Of a DNA stretch of 64,000 nt, positions 35,849 to 48,400 are shown piece after piece. Source of the DNA: Atherix ibis (taxonomy: Eukaryota; Arthropoda; Insecta; Diptera; Athericidae); the NCBI GenBank assembly GCA_958298945.1, contig OY282609.1:60298220-60362219 (forward strand), in the 5' to 3' direction. A program made the translations under genes and the position numbers. How positions within the stretch are numbered: the stretch's first letter is position 1; each line of letters begins with the position of its first letter. The notes below the pieces were generated by a model, which saw only the letters and a program-made list of their open reading frames with translations, was not told the origin of the DNA and made no database searches.

Positions 35849-37068
35849 CCAGGTGTATAAGGTTAAATGCGCTGTTTGGTCATACACATAGATGGCGTGA
35901 GTGAGCGTATTAAGCTACCACGGACACGCCATACTTTTTTTTATTAGTTTGACATCTGTCAACATTAATCAGTGCACATTGTTAGCAATTTCGTACAACA
36001 ACATACATTTTTCCTTTGGTAATCATGTCTAGTTTTGTGCCAGAAAAGAGCTCTGCTTTTCTGCTTCAATTTGAAGAAATCGGCTGCCGAATCGAATCGA
36101 ATGCTTATGGAGGGCTATGGTGATAGTGCTTTATCGGAAACAACGTGCCGAGATTAGTTTCGTCGCTTCAAAGACGGCAATTTTGACTTGTGGGACAAGA
36201 AGCGTGAAAATCGGCCTAGGAAGGTCGAGGGCCATCAATTGCAGGCTCTTTTGAACGAAGACGATACCCAATCTCAAAAAATTCTCGCGGAGCAATTGGG
36301 TGTTATTCAACCAGCCATTTCCATGCGTCTGTATGCCATGGGGAAGATTGAAAAGATCGGAAAATGGGTGCCGCATGAATTGAACGATAGGCAGATGGAG
36401 AGACGCCAAACCCATGCGAAATCTTGCTCGCCAGACAAAAAAGAAAGTCGTTCCTGCATCGAATTGTGATAGGCGATGAAAAGTGGATATATTTCGAGAA
36501 TCCTAAACTCAAGAAATCGTGGGTTGATCCCGGCTGACCATCAACATCTTCCCCAAGACCAAATCGCTTCGGACGGAAGACGATGCTGTGCGTTTGGTGG
36601 GATCCGCAGGGTATCGTCTTCTATGAGATGGTGAAACCTGGTGAAACTGTGAATACCCACCGATACCACCAACAACTGATCAAATTGCACCGTGATCTTC
36701 GTAAAAAAGGACGAATTATCAACAAAGACATGAAAAGCTAATTTTCTTCCACGACAACGCACCATAGCACACGTCAAAAATGGTCCGAAACTACTTGGAG
36801 ACACTCAACTGCAAGGTGCTACTCCACCCCGCTTATTCACCAGACCTGGCCTCTTCCGACTACCACCTGTTTTCGTCGATGGGGCACGCGCTTGCTGAGG
36901 AGCACTTCGATTCTTACGAAGACGTCCAAAAATGGCTTGATGAGGGGTTTGCCTCGAAAGTGAAAGAATTTTTTTGGCGTGGTATCTACAAATTGCCCGT
37001 GAGATGGGAAAAAAGTGTAGCTAGCGAGGGCAAGTACTTTGAATAAATTTGTTTTTGCTTTCTATGAA
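35849..37068 (+). mobile_element. Mariner G copy 2 (Mos1-like), 3' tip missing
   Basis: The 5' tip CCAGGTGTATAAGGTTAAAT is intact, with TA before it. The transposase starts MSSFVPEKSS near 36025. It is then broken by a frameshift and stops near 36115-36150. It becomes readable again as FKDGNFDLWDKK, LQALLNEDDTQSQKILAEQL (second HTH), KIGKWVPHELNDRQMERR, GDEKWIYFENPKLKKSWVDP (first D), and PNRFGRKTMLCVWWDPQ. The second-D box is destroyed by small deletions near 36740-36770. SPDLASSDYHLFSSMGHALA (third D) and EKSVASEGKYFE close the protein. The 3' inverted tip present in copy 1 is absent: homology stops at about 37068. Confidence 0.88.
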
Positions 37069-38615
37069 CAGATTTTTCCATTTAATTGAATTTCTTATTC
37101 CAACTAACATTATATTTTTAAAAATCCTTTTTTCCATTTAATTGAATTTCAAGTACGTTTAGTACGTAAAAAGCTTGAGTTCAAATCCATTTCGTGTAAT
37201 AGTCGAGGTTTTCACCAAATGACCTGAGTTGTGGTGGTGTTAAAATTCTTAAGTGCCATTATCAGTAGAAATGTTCACTGCCATTTGAATTTCACTTAAA
37301 ACATTTAATTAAGAAAACCCTTTTCTTTACTTTAAAAAATGTCTTGGCAAAAAAAAACTTGGGTTTTAATTGTTCTTAACTAAAGTTTAATTTGAATTTC
37401 GGTTAATTAGAGTGAATTTTAGTTGAATATGCAGCGTTTCGGTTAATATGGATTTAATGCTAAGAAAAAGTCTTTTTTTTAAATGTATATTTCTGAAAAA
37501 TAATTTTGCTAGGTCAGATTCTATAAATTCCAATTCATCGTATATTTTTGTAACGTCAGGTAAATTATAAATTGACAGCTTCTCTTTTAGCACTAATTTA
37601 CCAAAGTAAATTTTCTTTTTAAGTGAATTTCTATTATTAAAAAAGAAAACTTTTTTTTTCTTACCTGTCTTACCTTTCTGCAGCTACAATATTATTCGCA
37701 ATTTTACTATAAGTCCAATAATATAAGTAGGAAAATTGTAATTTTTATATAATCTTTAACTAAAATCTAAATTTAAGTACTTCAATTGATCAAAAAAAAA
37801 ACAACAAAACTATGTAAGAAGGAGGGAAATAAAAAAAAAGGAAAAAAAACGAAAAATCACCTCGAAATTAAGGTAATGAGAGTAATTTATAAGATCACCG
37901 AAACAGGCAGTAATCATTCAGACTAATAGACCGACACGAGTTTACTAATTACATAACAACGGATCGTGAATTAAATGATTGACAAGTTAATTAAACAAAA
38001 CGATTACCAAAGAGAGTAACGTTGAAAAGTCAGTCGATAGCCTTGTAAAATAAGTTTAATTTCATTCTTTTACCTCTTCTAAGAGGTGTAGTACAAGTAC
38101 CTGCATATCAATTCGAATGAACGAGTTTGCTTAAGATCAGAAATGGTACCGTGCTTATAAATAGTTTCTGCACCGGCTGCCCTTTTGTCCAGAATAGGAG
38201 AATGTGCTATACCGGAATTAGGTGTGTGCAATTTTGTTATATGTCAACGTTGACCACTTTCAGCAATTTCAAATGAACACAAGAGCTAATTTTTGGCATT
38301 GGTCAGCTAGGTAGGTAATCGGTAACCATTTGATGATGGCTCAACTGCCAATTGCTGACACATGCTAACCGAAATGGGTTAGTATGTCTTCCGTTGGTAT
38401 TTTGATTTTTATATTTGTTAATTTTTATTGATTTTGCATTAATAAAGACTTGATTAAGAATATCCAAAGGTCTCACTCTGTCTGCCTTCTGCACTTGGAG
38501 CTTCTTGAGGTTTTCACTTACTAACGAGAATTGAGTTTCTGGCGTAATTGCTAGTTTTTTTTGTAATTTTTTAAAAGTACTCTTAGCTTAAATTTTAAAG
38601 TTAAGAACTGTTAAA
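37069..38615 (+). other. Intron 3, no gene seen
   Basis: AT-rich. The phrase TTTTCCATTTAATTGAATTTC-like occurs twice (near 37074 and 37130), just after the truncated mariner end. Otherwise nothing is recognised. A minus-strand frame at 38303-38494 lies next to the RNase H relic but has no motif. Confidence 0.35.
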
Positions 38616-38619
38616 TTTT

Positions 38620-38815
38620 TATCCATTCCCATAATTCTCACATGCTCCGGAACCCAACGCAACGCGACACTCTTACTCAACAGTAGGTTGTGCCGTATGT
38701 CGCTGAGTACAGGATCATTCAATAGGGTGTGAAAACCTTAGAGGGCAGCTTGCCTATCAATAAAGATATTACGAAAAGACTTTACAATGTAGATTACGGA
38801 TTTGGGTGCCATTGA
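38620..38815 (-). pseudogene. Non-LTR retrotransposon RNase H fragment
   Basis: On the minus strand the sequence reads IFIDRQAAL, a stop, then GFHTLLNDPVLSDIRHNLLL and SKSVALRWVPEHVRIMG. This matches the D-(S/R)-QAAL box and the WVPGH..I.GN box of RNase H domains in I/Jockey/R1-type LINEs. One stop (TAA) and substitutions in the second box show it is dead. Mariner A copy 4 starts about 25 nt further right. No reverse transcriptase part was found nearby. Confidence 0.7.
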
Positions 38816-38841
38816 CCTCGATAACTGCAAAAGAAGTTATA

Positions 38842-40119
38842 CGAGGTCTGTTCAAAAAGTATCGCGAATTTTGAATTTTCGCGGGTTAAGTATATTCGAT
38901 TTTCGATTTTTTGTGGCGTTATGTTGGTACTCATGTCTCTCACTGATGTTGACAAGTTCGGCCATTTTGAATATTTAATTAATTTTTGACAGCTGCTTTG
39001 CTTGCACGTGTTTTGGCTTGTCTTCGATTTTTGCCCATTCCAAAAAATGGATCAAAGAATCTGTATCAAGTTTTGTGTGAAAAACAAAATTAATTGCGCG
39101 GACACATTCCGAATGTTGACTGTGGCATATGATGAAGCTACCTTGTATCGATGCAACGATTAACGGTGGTACAAAATGTTCTCAGAGGGCGGAGAAGATG
39201 TGAAAAGCATGCCGGACGTCCGAGCACGTCAACAACAGACGAAAACATTGACAAAGTGAAGAAAATAGTATTGACCAATCGTCGAATCACCATTAGAGAA
39301 GTTGCTGAGGACTTAAACATATCGTGTCATTTACCAATGATTTGGCGTGAGACGGGTCGCTGCGAAATTCGTACCAAAATTGCTCAATTTCGACCAAAAA
39401 TAACATCACATTAAAATTGCTGTTGGACCCTGTCCGCGACGACCTAAATTTGCTCCAGAGGGCCATAACTGGTGACGAATCATGGGTTTATGGTTATAAC
39501 GTGGAAACCAAAGCTCAATCATCCCAATGGAAGCTGCCGCACGAGCCAAGACCGAAAAAAGCGCACCAAGTTCGGTCGAACGTGAAGGTTTTGCTTACAG
39601 TTTTCTTCGATTGCAGGGGCGTGGTTCTTGCCACAGGATAGAACGGTCAATAAGGAATATTACCTGCAAGTTATGCGCAAGTTGCGCAAAGCAATCCGCC
39701 AGAAACGCTCGGATTTGTGAAAGAACAAAAATTGGCTTTTGCACCATGATAACGCCCCTGCTCACGCATCGTTGCTTGTACGCGAATTTTTGGCCAAAAA
39801 CAATTCACTTATAATGCCGCAGTCACCGTATTCCCCAGATCAGGCCTTCTGTGACTTTTTTTTGTTCCCGAAACTGAAGAGCCCCATTAAAGGACGACGC
39901 TACGCTACGATTGAGGAGATAAAGACGACATCCAGGGAGGAGCTGAACAAGATCACAAAAAATGATTTTTTCAAGTGCTTCGAGGATTGGAAAAAATGTT
40001 GGCACAAGTGTATAATATCTGATGGGGATTACTTTGAAGGGGCCAAAATAGATATTCATGAATGAATAAATAATTTAAAAAAAAACACAAAGTTCGCGAT
40101 ACTTTTTGAATCCGTCCAA
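38842..40119 (+). mobile_element. Mariner A copy 4, full length, defective sublineage
   Basis: The left tip is intact after TA (38840-38841). The right tip is worn (TCCGTCCAAC) and has no clear TA. ATG at 39047. A stop follows in the first HTH (near 39160). A 7-nt loss (near 39201) and an 8-nt loss (near 39420) are shared with copy 5 and absent from copies 2 and 3. The HTH-to-catalytic linker is rearranged. The catalytic part is largely readable: AITGDESWVYGYNVETK (first D), MHHDNAPAHASLLV (second D) and SPDQAFCDFFLF (third D), ending at TGA near 40063. Confidence 0.9.
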
Positions 40120-42405
40120 CTGTTCGAAAAAAAGTTTCCTACGCAGGTCATTAAAAGCCAATCATAAATTCTAATTCTTAGTATTTGATAAAAAGCTCAA
40201 TTAAAAGTGCTGGGAGAATTCTCACATTATATAACTTCAAGGAAATCTCGATAATTTTTTTTTGTAATTTGTTATAAAATTATGCAATAAAAAATAATTA
40301 AATCATTTTTGGCAAATGAAAAAAAACATTTTTTTTCGATATGAAATACAAAAAAAAAATTAATTAAAAACTAATTGACTTAATGCACTAAAAATGCATG
40401 CAATTAAATTTGTCACAAGGCCATTGACCTTGATCAGGTGCGCAGCTTCGTTTTTCAAATTCCAATATCTAAAAATATCCAAAAAATATTTACACAAATA
40501 TATTAATATAAAAATCACAAACGATGTTGTTGATAAAAAATTTGCTTGATTATCTTATAAACCATTCAGTTAACTGAGTCATCCCCATTTAAAAACTCAA
40601 TTGAACTGCTCAGTTGTATGAACAAATCACCCTCGAAAAGAATAGGGGGAAAAAAAGGAAATAATGACCTAAACATGAGTACGAGTATGAACTCATCCAG
40701 CTTTTGTTTTGATTTTTCCGTAGTTAGTTAGTTATGCGTATTTATCTGTAAATCCTGTAAATGATTCACCATGACCAGATTTGATGGTTGGAATCCGAAA
40801 ATGTTCATTATCTGATGTGAAATATTGTTTTACGATTCAAGAGTATGAGATATGCGATAGGGAATTTTCGTGGTGGGATTAGCCTTTATTCTGAAAATAT
40901 CGTCCAAATTTTTTGGTTGATCTTATTGGTGGGAGTAAATTTCAACGTACACATAGATAAATGATGTTTTGTCAAAGGTCCATTATAGATTGTTGCCAAA
41001 ATAGATGACGAGAGAAAAAAAATTATATAAACTCACAAAAATTTATAATAAAATCAACAAAAAAAAGGCGAAATAAAATAAAAAATCTTCTGAAAAATTG
41101 ATGAAAGACCAAGAAGAATGAAGAGGGTGGGATAAGAATCTCAAATGCAGTGCAACTTGAATTTGTTGGGGAGGGCGATCCTTCTTATGAAATGATTCAT
41201 ATTGATGTCAAACGTAATGAGGCAACATAAATTATACTGATTTAAATTGCTTCCCTGTTATAGTTTTAAAAGATTTGTCACACTTTTTAAAGTCAATCTG
41301 CTCGAGTCAATTCCTCCCTACGCTTAGCTGAACTCGGTTTCCTTTTGTCTTTGCATACTATCTAAAAAGGATAAATGATCTAAGAAAAAAAAATGTATTT
41401 TTATTCAGAATAAAGTGGATTTTTGTCCCCAAAAGGAAGAGATAGAATGAAAAAAAATTGTGCCCAAAAAAAAGGAGAAAATCAACCATGTTTACTCATT
41501 AACCATCAAACTGACTATGAGCGCAAAAATCCAACAGAACAGATGGTGTTCCGTTTTTCACAATTTTAATTATTCATTTTGAAATCCTTTTTTTTCCTCA
41601 GTTTTTCCTATGGATTTTTGTTAGTTTTTTTTTTTTACTTTTCAAAAGCACAGTTTTTCTTCCTTTTCTCCTTCTTTAAAAAAAAAACCAAATACTTTCC
41701 GAAGAATATGTTAAGAGTATTTTTTATATTAACCATATCTTGAGGGGAATTACTTAATATAAAAAACGATTTAAAATTATTAAAAATTATGAAAAGTGTC
41801 AGAGTGTAAATTAGAAGATATAAATTCCGATGAAAAAGTTTTCGTATTTAACAAATCATAATGTTGATAAATATTTTATAATTTATATTTATCCTTGGAA
41901 CTTTTATGTAGGTTTCTTGGACTAGTTTTATTTATTTTTTTTTTGTCCTTTTTTCTTATGGAATATTTCTTTTTTAAGTGTATCTTAAAAAAAATAGCCA
42001 TTAAAAAGTCAATATTTCATTTCGTTAGTGTTCATAAATTCAATAATTTTTTTCGATAATATAACATATTTAATTGAAATAAAAATTATCTTTTAATTTA
42101 TTATTGAATACGAAATAGGAATTCATGAAATTATGATTTAGAAATTATATTTTTCCGAGGAAAGTTCTTTTTCGTTGATATTTAATTTGAGATACGCTTT
42201 ATTATCGCGATCAGCACATTTTCATTTCGTTCAACGGGTGCTCTAATGACTTTTTTTCTGTTTTTTATTCCAAAGATTGAAAAATAATTGTGGAATAACC
42301 CCTTACCAGTATAGGTCTATAAGCAAGATTAGGCAATGTTGCTGTCTATTGCTCAAAAATGATGTAAGATGTCTCCACTAGTTTTTTAAACCATCGCCTT
42401 GTAGA
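40120..42405 (+). other. Intron 3, no gene seen
   Basis: AT-rich, with many poly-A/T runs. Nothing recognised. Confidence 0.4.
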
Positions 42406-42409
42406 AAAT

Positions 42410-43105
42410 GTCATTTGCGTGTCACAGGGGGTGTTATCATGGTGAAAGTATCGCAAATACATAATATAGAATTCCTGTGGTTTCCCAGCCACCTATTCAC
42501 CTGATCCTATTCCGTGCGACTTTTTTTATTCCCCGAGGTCAAAAAATATTTTAAGCTCGTCTTCTTGATAGTGTCGATAACATTCAGACTGTAACTGAGG
42601 AGCTGAAGGCGACTCTAGTTAAAGCCTTCCAGCAGTGCTACTTATCGTTTTAGTTGAATTTTGTGAGGCATGTTAGCCTTTTGAAGAATATTACAGAGGG
42701 AAAAAGGTATTGAGGGAACCAGAAGCCCCACAATGGAGGGAATACCATTCGAAAAGAAATTTTTAATGTGTTAGCAATCACTTAAGAGATCTCGTTAAGT
42801 GAGCTGAGTGCCATAGGATTAGTACATGGGACGATTGTGGTTGCCAAAAAGGAAATTATGGGTTAGGACAGCACGACCAATAATGATTTTGAGCAGTTTG
42901 TGTGCCCAGAATTTGGTTAAGATTGTTGAGTAAACAAGTTTTACGGTTTTTAGACAGTGGCGCGATAAGAAAATTCTGCTAAAAGATCAGTTTTCCATTG
43001 TTAAGTAGGTTATGTCTAAGTACAGGTTCTTTTATTGGACGATAGATGGCTTTTGGATGTGGGAGGGTTACTGACAAGTTTTTTTTATTAAATTAAAATT
43101 ATGAA
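42410..43105 (+). pseudogene. Mariner B copy 2, C-terminal half
   Basis: Readable plus-strand text includes a decayed SPD..PCDFF box near 42500 and then ARLLDSVDNIQTVTEELKAT, then LVKAFQQCYLSF and a stop near 42650. That is the usual mariner segment after the third D. From about 42470 to 43100 it is the inverted counterpart of 9665-10240. The second-D box (42423-42447) is present but inverted relative to the rest, compared with copy 1. The N-terminal half is absent. Confidence 0.68.
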
Positions 43106-43107
43106 TA

Positions 43108-44330
43108 ACGAGCTCTGTTCAAAAAGTGTGACGAATTTTGAATTTCCGCGGGTTACGTTTATTTGATTTGCGATATTTTGTGGCGTTATATTGGTACTCA
43201 TGCCTCTTACTTATGTGGACAAGTTCGGCCATTTTGAATATTCAATTAATTTTTGACAGCTGCTTTGCTTGCACGTGTTTTGGCTCGTCTTCGATTTTTG
43301 CCCATTTCAAAAAATGGATCAAAGAATCTGTATCAAGTTTTGTGTGAAAAATAAAATTAATTGTGCGGACGCATTCCGAATGTTGACTGTGGCATATGGT
43401 GAAGCTACCTTGGACCGAAACAACGTTTATCGGTGGTACAAAATGTTCTCAGAGTGCCGAGAAGATGTGAAAAGCATGCCGGACGTCCGAGCACGTCAAC
43501 AACAGACGAAAACATTGATGAAGTGAAGAAAATAGTATTGACCAATCGTCGAATCACCGTAAGAGAAGTTGCTGAGGACTTAAACATATCGATTGGCTTG
43601 TGCCATTAGATTTTTACCAATGATTTGTCGTTTCGACCAAAAACAACATCGCATTAAAATTGCTGTTGGACCCTGTCCGCGACGACCCAAATTTGCTCCA
43701 GAGGATCATTACTGGTAACGAATCAGTGGTTTATGGTTATAACGTGGAAATCAAAGCGCAATCATCCCAATGGAAGCTGCTGTACGAGCCAACACCGAAA
43801 AAAGCGCGCCAAGTTCGGTCGAATGTGAAGGTTTTGCTTACAGTTTTCTTCGATTGCAGGGGCGTGGTGCATCATGAGTTCTTGGCACAGGGTAGAACGG
43901 TCAATAACGAATATTACCTGCAAGTTATGCGCAAGTTTCGCGAAGCAATCCGCCAGAAACGCCCGGATTTGTGAAAGAACAAAAATTGGCTTTTGCCCGT
44001 TTTGGCCAAAAACAACACACTAATAATGTCGCAGCCACCGTATTCCCCAGATCTGGCCCCTGTGACTTTTTCTTGTTCCTGAAACTAAAGAGCCCCATGA
44101 AAGAACGACGCTACGCTACGATTGAGGAGATAAAGACGGCATCGAAGGAGGAGCTGAACAAGATCACAAAAAATTATTTTTTGAAGTGCTTCGAGGATTG
44201 GAAAAAACGTTGGCACAAGTGTATAATATCTGGTGGGGATTACTTTGAAGGGGACAAAATAGATATTCATGAATTAATAAACAATTTTTGAAAAAACACA
44301 AAATTCACGATACTTTTTGAATAGACCTCG
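43108..44330 (+). mobile_element. Mariner A copy 5, defective sublineage
   Basis: The left tip is AACGAGCTCTGTTC with the TA at 43106-43107; the right tip is intact (GACCTCG) with TA at 44331-44332. ATG at 43314 opens MDQRICIKFCVKNKINCADA. It carries the same 7-nt and 8-nt losses as copy 4. A stop at 43972 ends the block before the second D. A further deletion removes the HHDNAPAH box (second catalytic D). The third-D segment has a missing base near 44060. The C-terminus KTASKEELNKITKNYFLK is readable. Confidence 0.9.
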
Positions 44331-44339
44331 TATAGTGTT

Positions 44340-44690
44340 GAAAGCACATTCCTATCGCAATAACTGTCTTGTTGAAACTACCCCTCTGTTGAAGGGGATA
44401 TTTTGTTGAATTTGGTATTTTGTTGAAACTGCTGTTCTGTCAATTTGGTATTTTGCTAAAATTTGTTTTGTTGAAACCGGTATTTTGTTGAAACCAAATT
44501 TTAATTGAAACAACTTTCTTATGAAATCTTCTATTTTCTTAAAATTGATAATTTGTTGAAGCTGCTATTTTATTGAAATTATAGATTTTTTGAAACCAAA
44601 ATCTTGTTAAAATTAATCTTGGTAAAATTACAGTCTTGTTAAAATTTCTATTTTGTGGAAACAACAGTTTTGCTGAAATATATCTTGCGG
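44340..44690. repeat. Degenerate tandem repeat of TTTTGTTGAAAC-type units
   Basis: About fifteen loosely spaced copies of a TATTTTGTTGAAACYG word at irregular 18-30 nt intervals, immediately after mariner A copy 5. No coding frame is kept. Confidence 0.75.
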
Positions 44691-47062
44691 CTAAATCGTA
44701 TACCATTTTACGTTAATAGGATTTTATCAATCAGAGAGGAAGGATCGACCAAGTTTTTTAATGAATTTTTTTGCTAAAAAGCTTAAATGGTATTTTACGA
44801 TGTATTTTTATTTTCTGAACTATTCAAGAATAAGTTATTTTTGGTCTTCAAAAATTCATCGAAAATTTACTCTGCAGTTGTTTGTGATGTCACAAATAAA
44901 TCTAAATTATTTTAGATTTTTATTCCTTATTTATATACTAATTAAATGATTTTAATGGATAGTATTGCTATCAATCTCTCTCTGCAAAGAAACTTTCTCA
45001 GAACTTTCTCAAAAGTTATTTTATTCTTTCAAAAGATTGTATTTATAATAGATTCTTGATAAATTCATCGACATAGATGAATTTTAAATATAAGCACTTT
45101 TTAGAAGTTGGTTCCTGTTGTAGTTTTGTTAGAAAAGTAAATTCCTTAGTAATCGTTTTTATTAAAACACATTCCTAAGTAGAAATTTACAAAGTTTTAT
45201 TTATACAGCACTATTTTCACTAAATAAAATTGATTACTAAAAGGAAAATTGACATTGGTTTTGAGATAAAACAATCCCAACCAAAATTAACTTTATTTCA
45301 ATTCGAATACGAGTACTCTGAAAATGGCATACGTTGCTTACAAAATAGCAGCTCTACGGAGGAATCGAACATTTTTCTCAGTTCATTTATTATGCTCCTT
45401 TTTTCTATTATATAACAAATATAAGGATATGATTGTGGTATATGGTTGTGGTTTGAAAAACTCTTAACTATTTGACTATAGATGGAAAGGTGAAAAAATG
45501 GGCTTCCATTTCAGGAGGTAATAGCTCCTTTTTCGATAATAGACATACCGTGATTGTTGCTGAAAATTGAAAGAATTCTAATAGAAAATCGATTCGTATA
45601 CGTATTTGAACAGTGATTGTGGTTCAGGGAATTGTTTACTCACTCATAGTAGTCAGTCATTCGGTAGACCTGCCCTTGTACCTTTTACACATATAATTCA
45701 AGATGTTCTTTTCAATTTCTTTGCTTTTCTTAAATTAGGAGGTATTTGTATAGGGATAGTGATATCGAAATAAATTGGATTTGATCGAAGAGGATTGATT
45801 TTAGAAATAAGAACACAAATTGTAAGAAAATCGACTAGTTGCAGGAGGAGTATTTGATGTTGTCAGTAAGTCAAAATAATCTATTCGAAAACATAAAAAT
45901 TTGTTTTTGTGATTTGTTTAATTGAAATACTATTGAGAATTACCATTTCATTCAATTATATCGGTCACACTATCTGCTCATAATAATTTGAATTTTTACT
46001 TAATTAATTACAAATCGAAAAATAGTACATAACACACCGCCCTCCCGCCTTCTATTTTATGATAATATTAGTTAAGAAATTAGCAAATAACCAAAAGTGA
46101 GTGAAAATTTAATTCAAATATGATATTATAAGCAACTTTCGCTCTAGCACCTTTATCACCCCTTGCACACCCTTCACTTTTAAAAATGTTCACTTTCAAA
46201 TGTTCGACTACATCGAATTTGTTCCCCGATACGATTTCATCTAATACAGAAGAAATAATTAGACCAGCAACAAGTACATTAATTAATGATTCGGTTTTAA
46301 ATACTCGCATAATTAGAAATATTGTTTATGAAAATTATTCCTATATTATTATAATATCTTCCATTTCTTTAATTACGAATAGGAAAAAAAATCAACATAT
46401 TTTTGTTCATTTGGTAATATTTTAATTAGTGAAAGCTGCTAAAAAATAAATTTAATTTCTTTTTTTTATTAATAATTAATACTATATTATTAAAAGATAG
46501 TTTATACACTTGTATTTGCGGTTTATTATTGCCATTGCATGCATAAAGAAGAAGCAGAAGAAGAGAGTTAACGATGTTGATGATTATGAGTGACGGTAAT
46601 GCTCCTAATATAAAAAGTTATTTTTCTTTCATTTTCATCAATAATATTAATTAAACGATCATTTAAGTATTTAATATTATAAGGTTGGACCATTTAAAAT
46701 TCGTTTAGTTTTGGTTAGATTGTTCAAATGGATTCCGTTTGGTCCATTTAAAACATCGGACTTAATATGAATTGACAAAAAAGCTCTTTGAAAAAATTAC
46801 TGTTGAACATTTTTAGTCAAGCTTTTGAATTTGTTTTTGGAAGGTGGAGGGGAATATTTTTACTGTAGCTACTTTCTTTTCATTTAAAAGCAGACAATTT
46901 TTTACAGATTAGAGCTTAGAAAAGCTGATGTTATATTTTTCTTGTTTTAAGACACATTTAAAAGATTACTTCGCATAGGTCATCTAAACAAAATGCGCTC
47001 CAATATGTGGCGAACTATGTATAGAAAGAAAGAAGGAGACATTATTTGAGTATTAAATATTG
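44691..47062 (+). other. Intron 3, no gene seen
   Basis: AT-rich. Short frames at 44761-44949, 45230-45415 and 46080-46425 are unsupported. Confidence 0.4.
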
Positions 47063-47064
47063 TA

Positions 47065-47858
47065 CGAGGTCTGTTCAAAAAGTATCGCGAATTTTGTGTT
47101 TTTTTTTTCAAAAATTATTTACTCGTGAATATCTATTTTGTCCCCTTCAAAGTAATCCGCACCAGATATTATACACTTGTGCCAACGTTTTTTCCAATCC
47201 TCGAAGCACTTCAAAAAATTATTTTTTGTGATCTTGTGCAGCTCTTCCTTCGATGCTGTCTTTATGTCCTCAATCTTAGCGTAGCGTCGTCCTTTCATGG
47301 GGCTCTTCAGTTTCGGGAACAAGGAAAAGTCACAGGGGGCAGATCTGGGGAATACGGTGCCAAAAATATCAAAAGCCAATTTTTGTTCTTCCACAAATCC
47401 GGGCGTTTCTGGTGGATTGCTTCGCATAACTTGTAGGTGATATTCCTTATTTACCGTTCTACCCTGTGGCAAGAACTCATGATGCACCACGTCCCTGCAA
47501 TCGAAGAAAACTGTAAGCAAGACCTCGATTGAGCTTTGGTTTCCACGTTATAACCATAAACCCATGATTCGTTACCAGTTATGACCCTCTGGAGCAAATT
47601 TGGGTCATCGCGGACAGAGTCCAACAGTGCCTTAGCAATGTTAATGAGCAATTGGGCGAAATTGAGCAAAAATCGAAAACGAGCCAAAACACGTGCAAGC
47701 AAATCAACTGTCAAAAATTAACTGAACATTCAAAATGGCCGAACTTGTCTGCATAAGTGAGAGACATGAGTACCAACATAACGCCACAAAAAATCGAAAA
47801 TCGAATATACGTAACCCGCGGAAATTCAAAATTCGTGATACATTTTGAAAAAATCTCG
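47065..47858 (-). mobile_element. Mariner A copy 6, internally deleted
   Basis: 794 bp between TA sites (47063-47064, 47859-47860), both tips present. The minus strand keeps the 5' leader, then jumps (about 47660) straight past the DNA-binding domain to LLDSVRDDPNLLQRVITGNE. It reads SWVYGYNVETKAQS, loses a block, and continues VFFDCRDVVHHEFLPQGRTV. The second-D box is also lost, and the C-terminus KDIKTASKEELHKITKNNFL follows. It keeps both ends and could in principle be moved by another transposase. Confidence 0.9.
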
Positions 47859-48169
47859 TATATATTTTTTTATGGCACATAATTACAAGATACTAAACGA
47901 CCTTCTTATAAGAAGACTTGAGACAGAAAATTCATACAAGCTTTAAAAGACAGGAACAGACGCTATCTTTTTTTTCAATGTGGATAGGGGGAATTTGTAT
48001 TAAGACACTGGAGAGATACCGAACCCTACAACAATATGAGGCTTTTACTTATTAGAACTCACTTTGCTATATTTAAAATGCTTTTAAATGCGACCACTGT
48101 CAGGCATTACTTCGGGAGGAGCAGCTCATTATTCTATCTAGACTTCAAGCTGGTCTCGTCATGGTGGAG

Positions 48170-48400
48170 CTTTTAGTGAACTTTGCAGTTAATTTTCTTC
48201 TTCGGTAAAGCGTAGACAGTAGAGAAAGACAAGATCCGCGTCCTCAATTGTGAGACGACAAGTGGATATGTCACATCATCATTCAGATTGAACTGATATA
48301 GATATGCCTTGAAGCACCCATTACGTATTCCATCAGAATTCGGGCCACATAGTGGTCTACTTCTCCATGAGCTTTTACATTCCACGTGTCTATGTCAGGA
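48170..48400 (-). pseudogene. Non-LTR retrotransposon 3'-frame fragment (R1/Jockey-like)
   Basis: The minus strand reads RNGCFKAYLYQFNLNDDVTY. After a frameshift it gives CRLTIEDADLVFLYCLRFTE. This fits the conserved HGCF..YL.RF.......C..C..EDA.HV.F.CPRF module after the reverse transcriptase in R1/Jockey-type elements. A short, dead fragment. Confidence 0.6.

Noticed and set aside
37150..37210. tRNA-like GAGTTCAAATCC segment
   Set aside because: The T-loop-like string has no matching acceptor stem, D-arm or anticodon arm.
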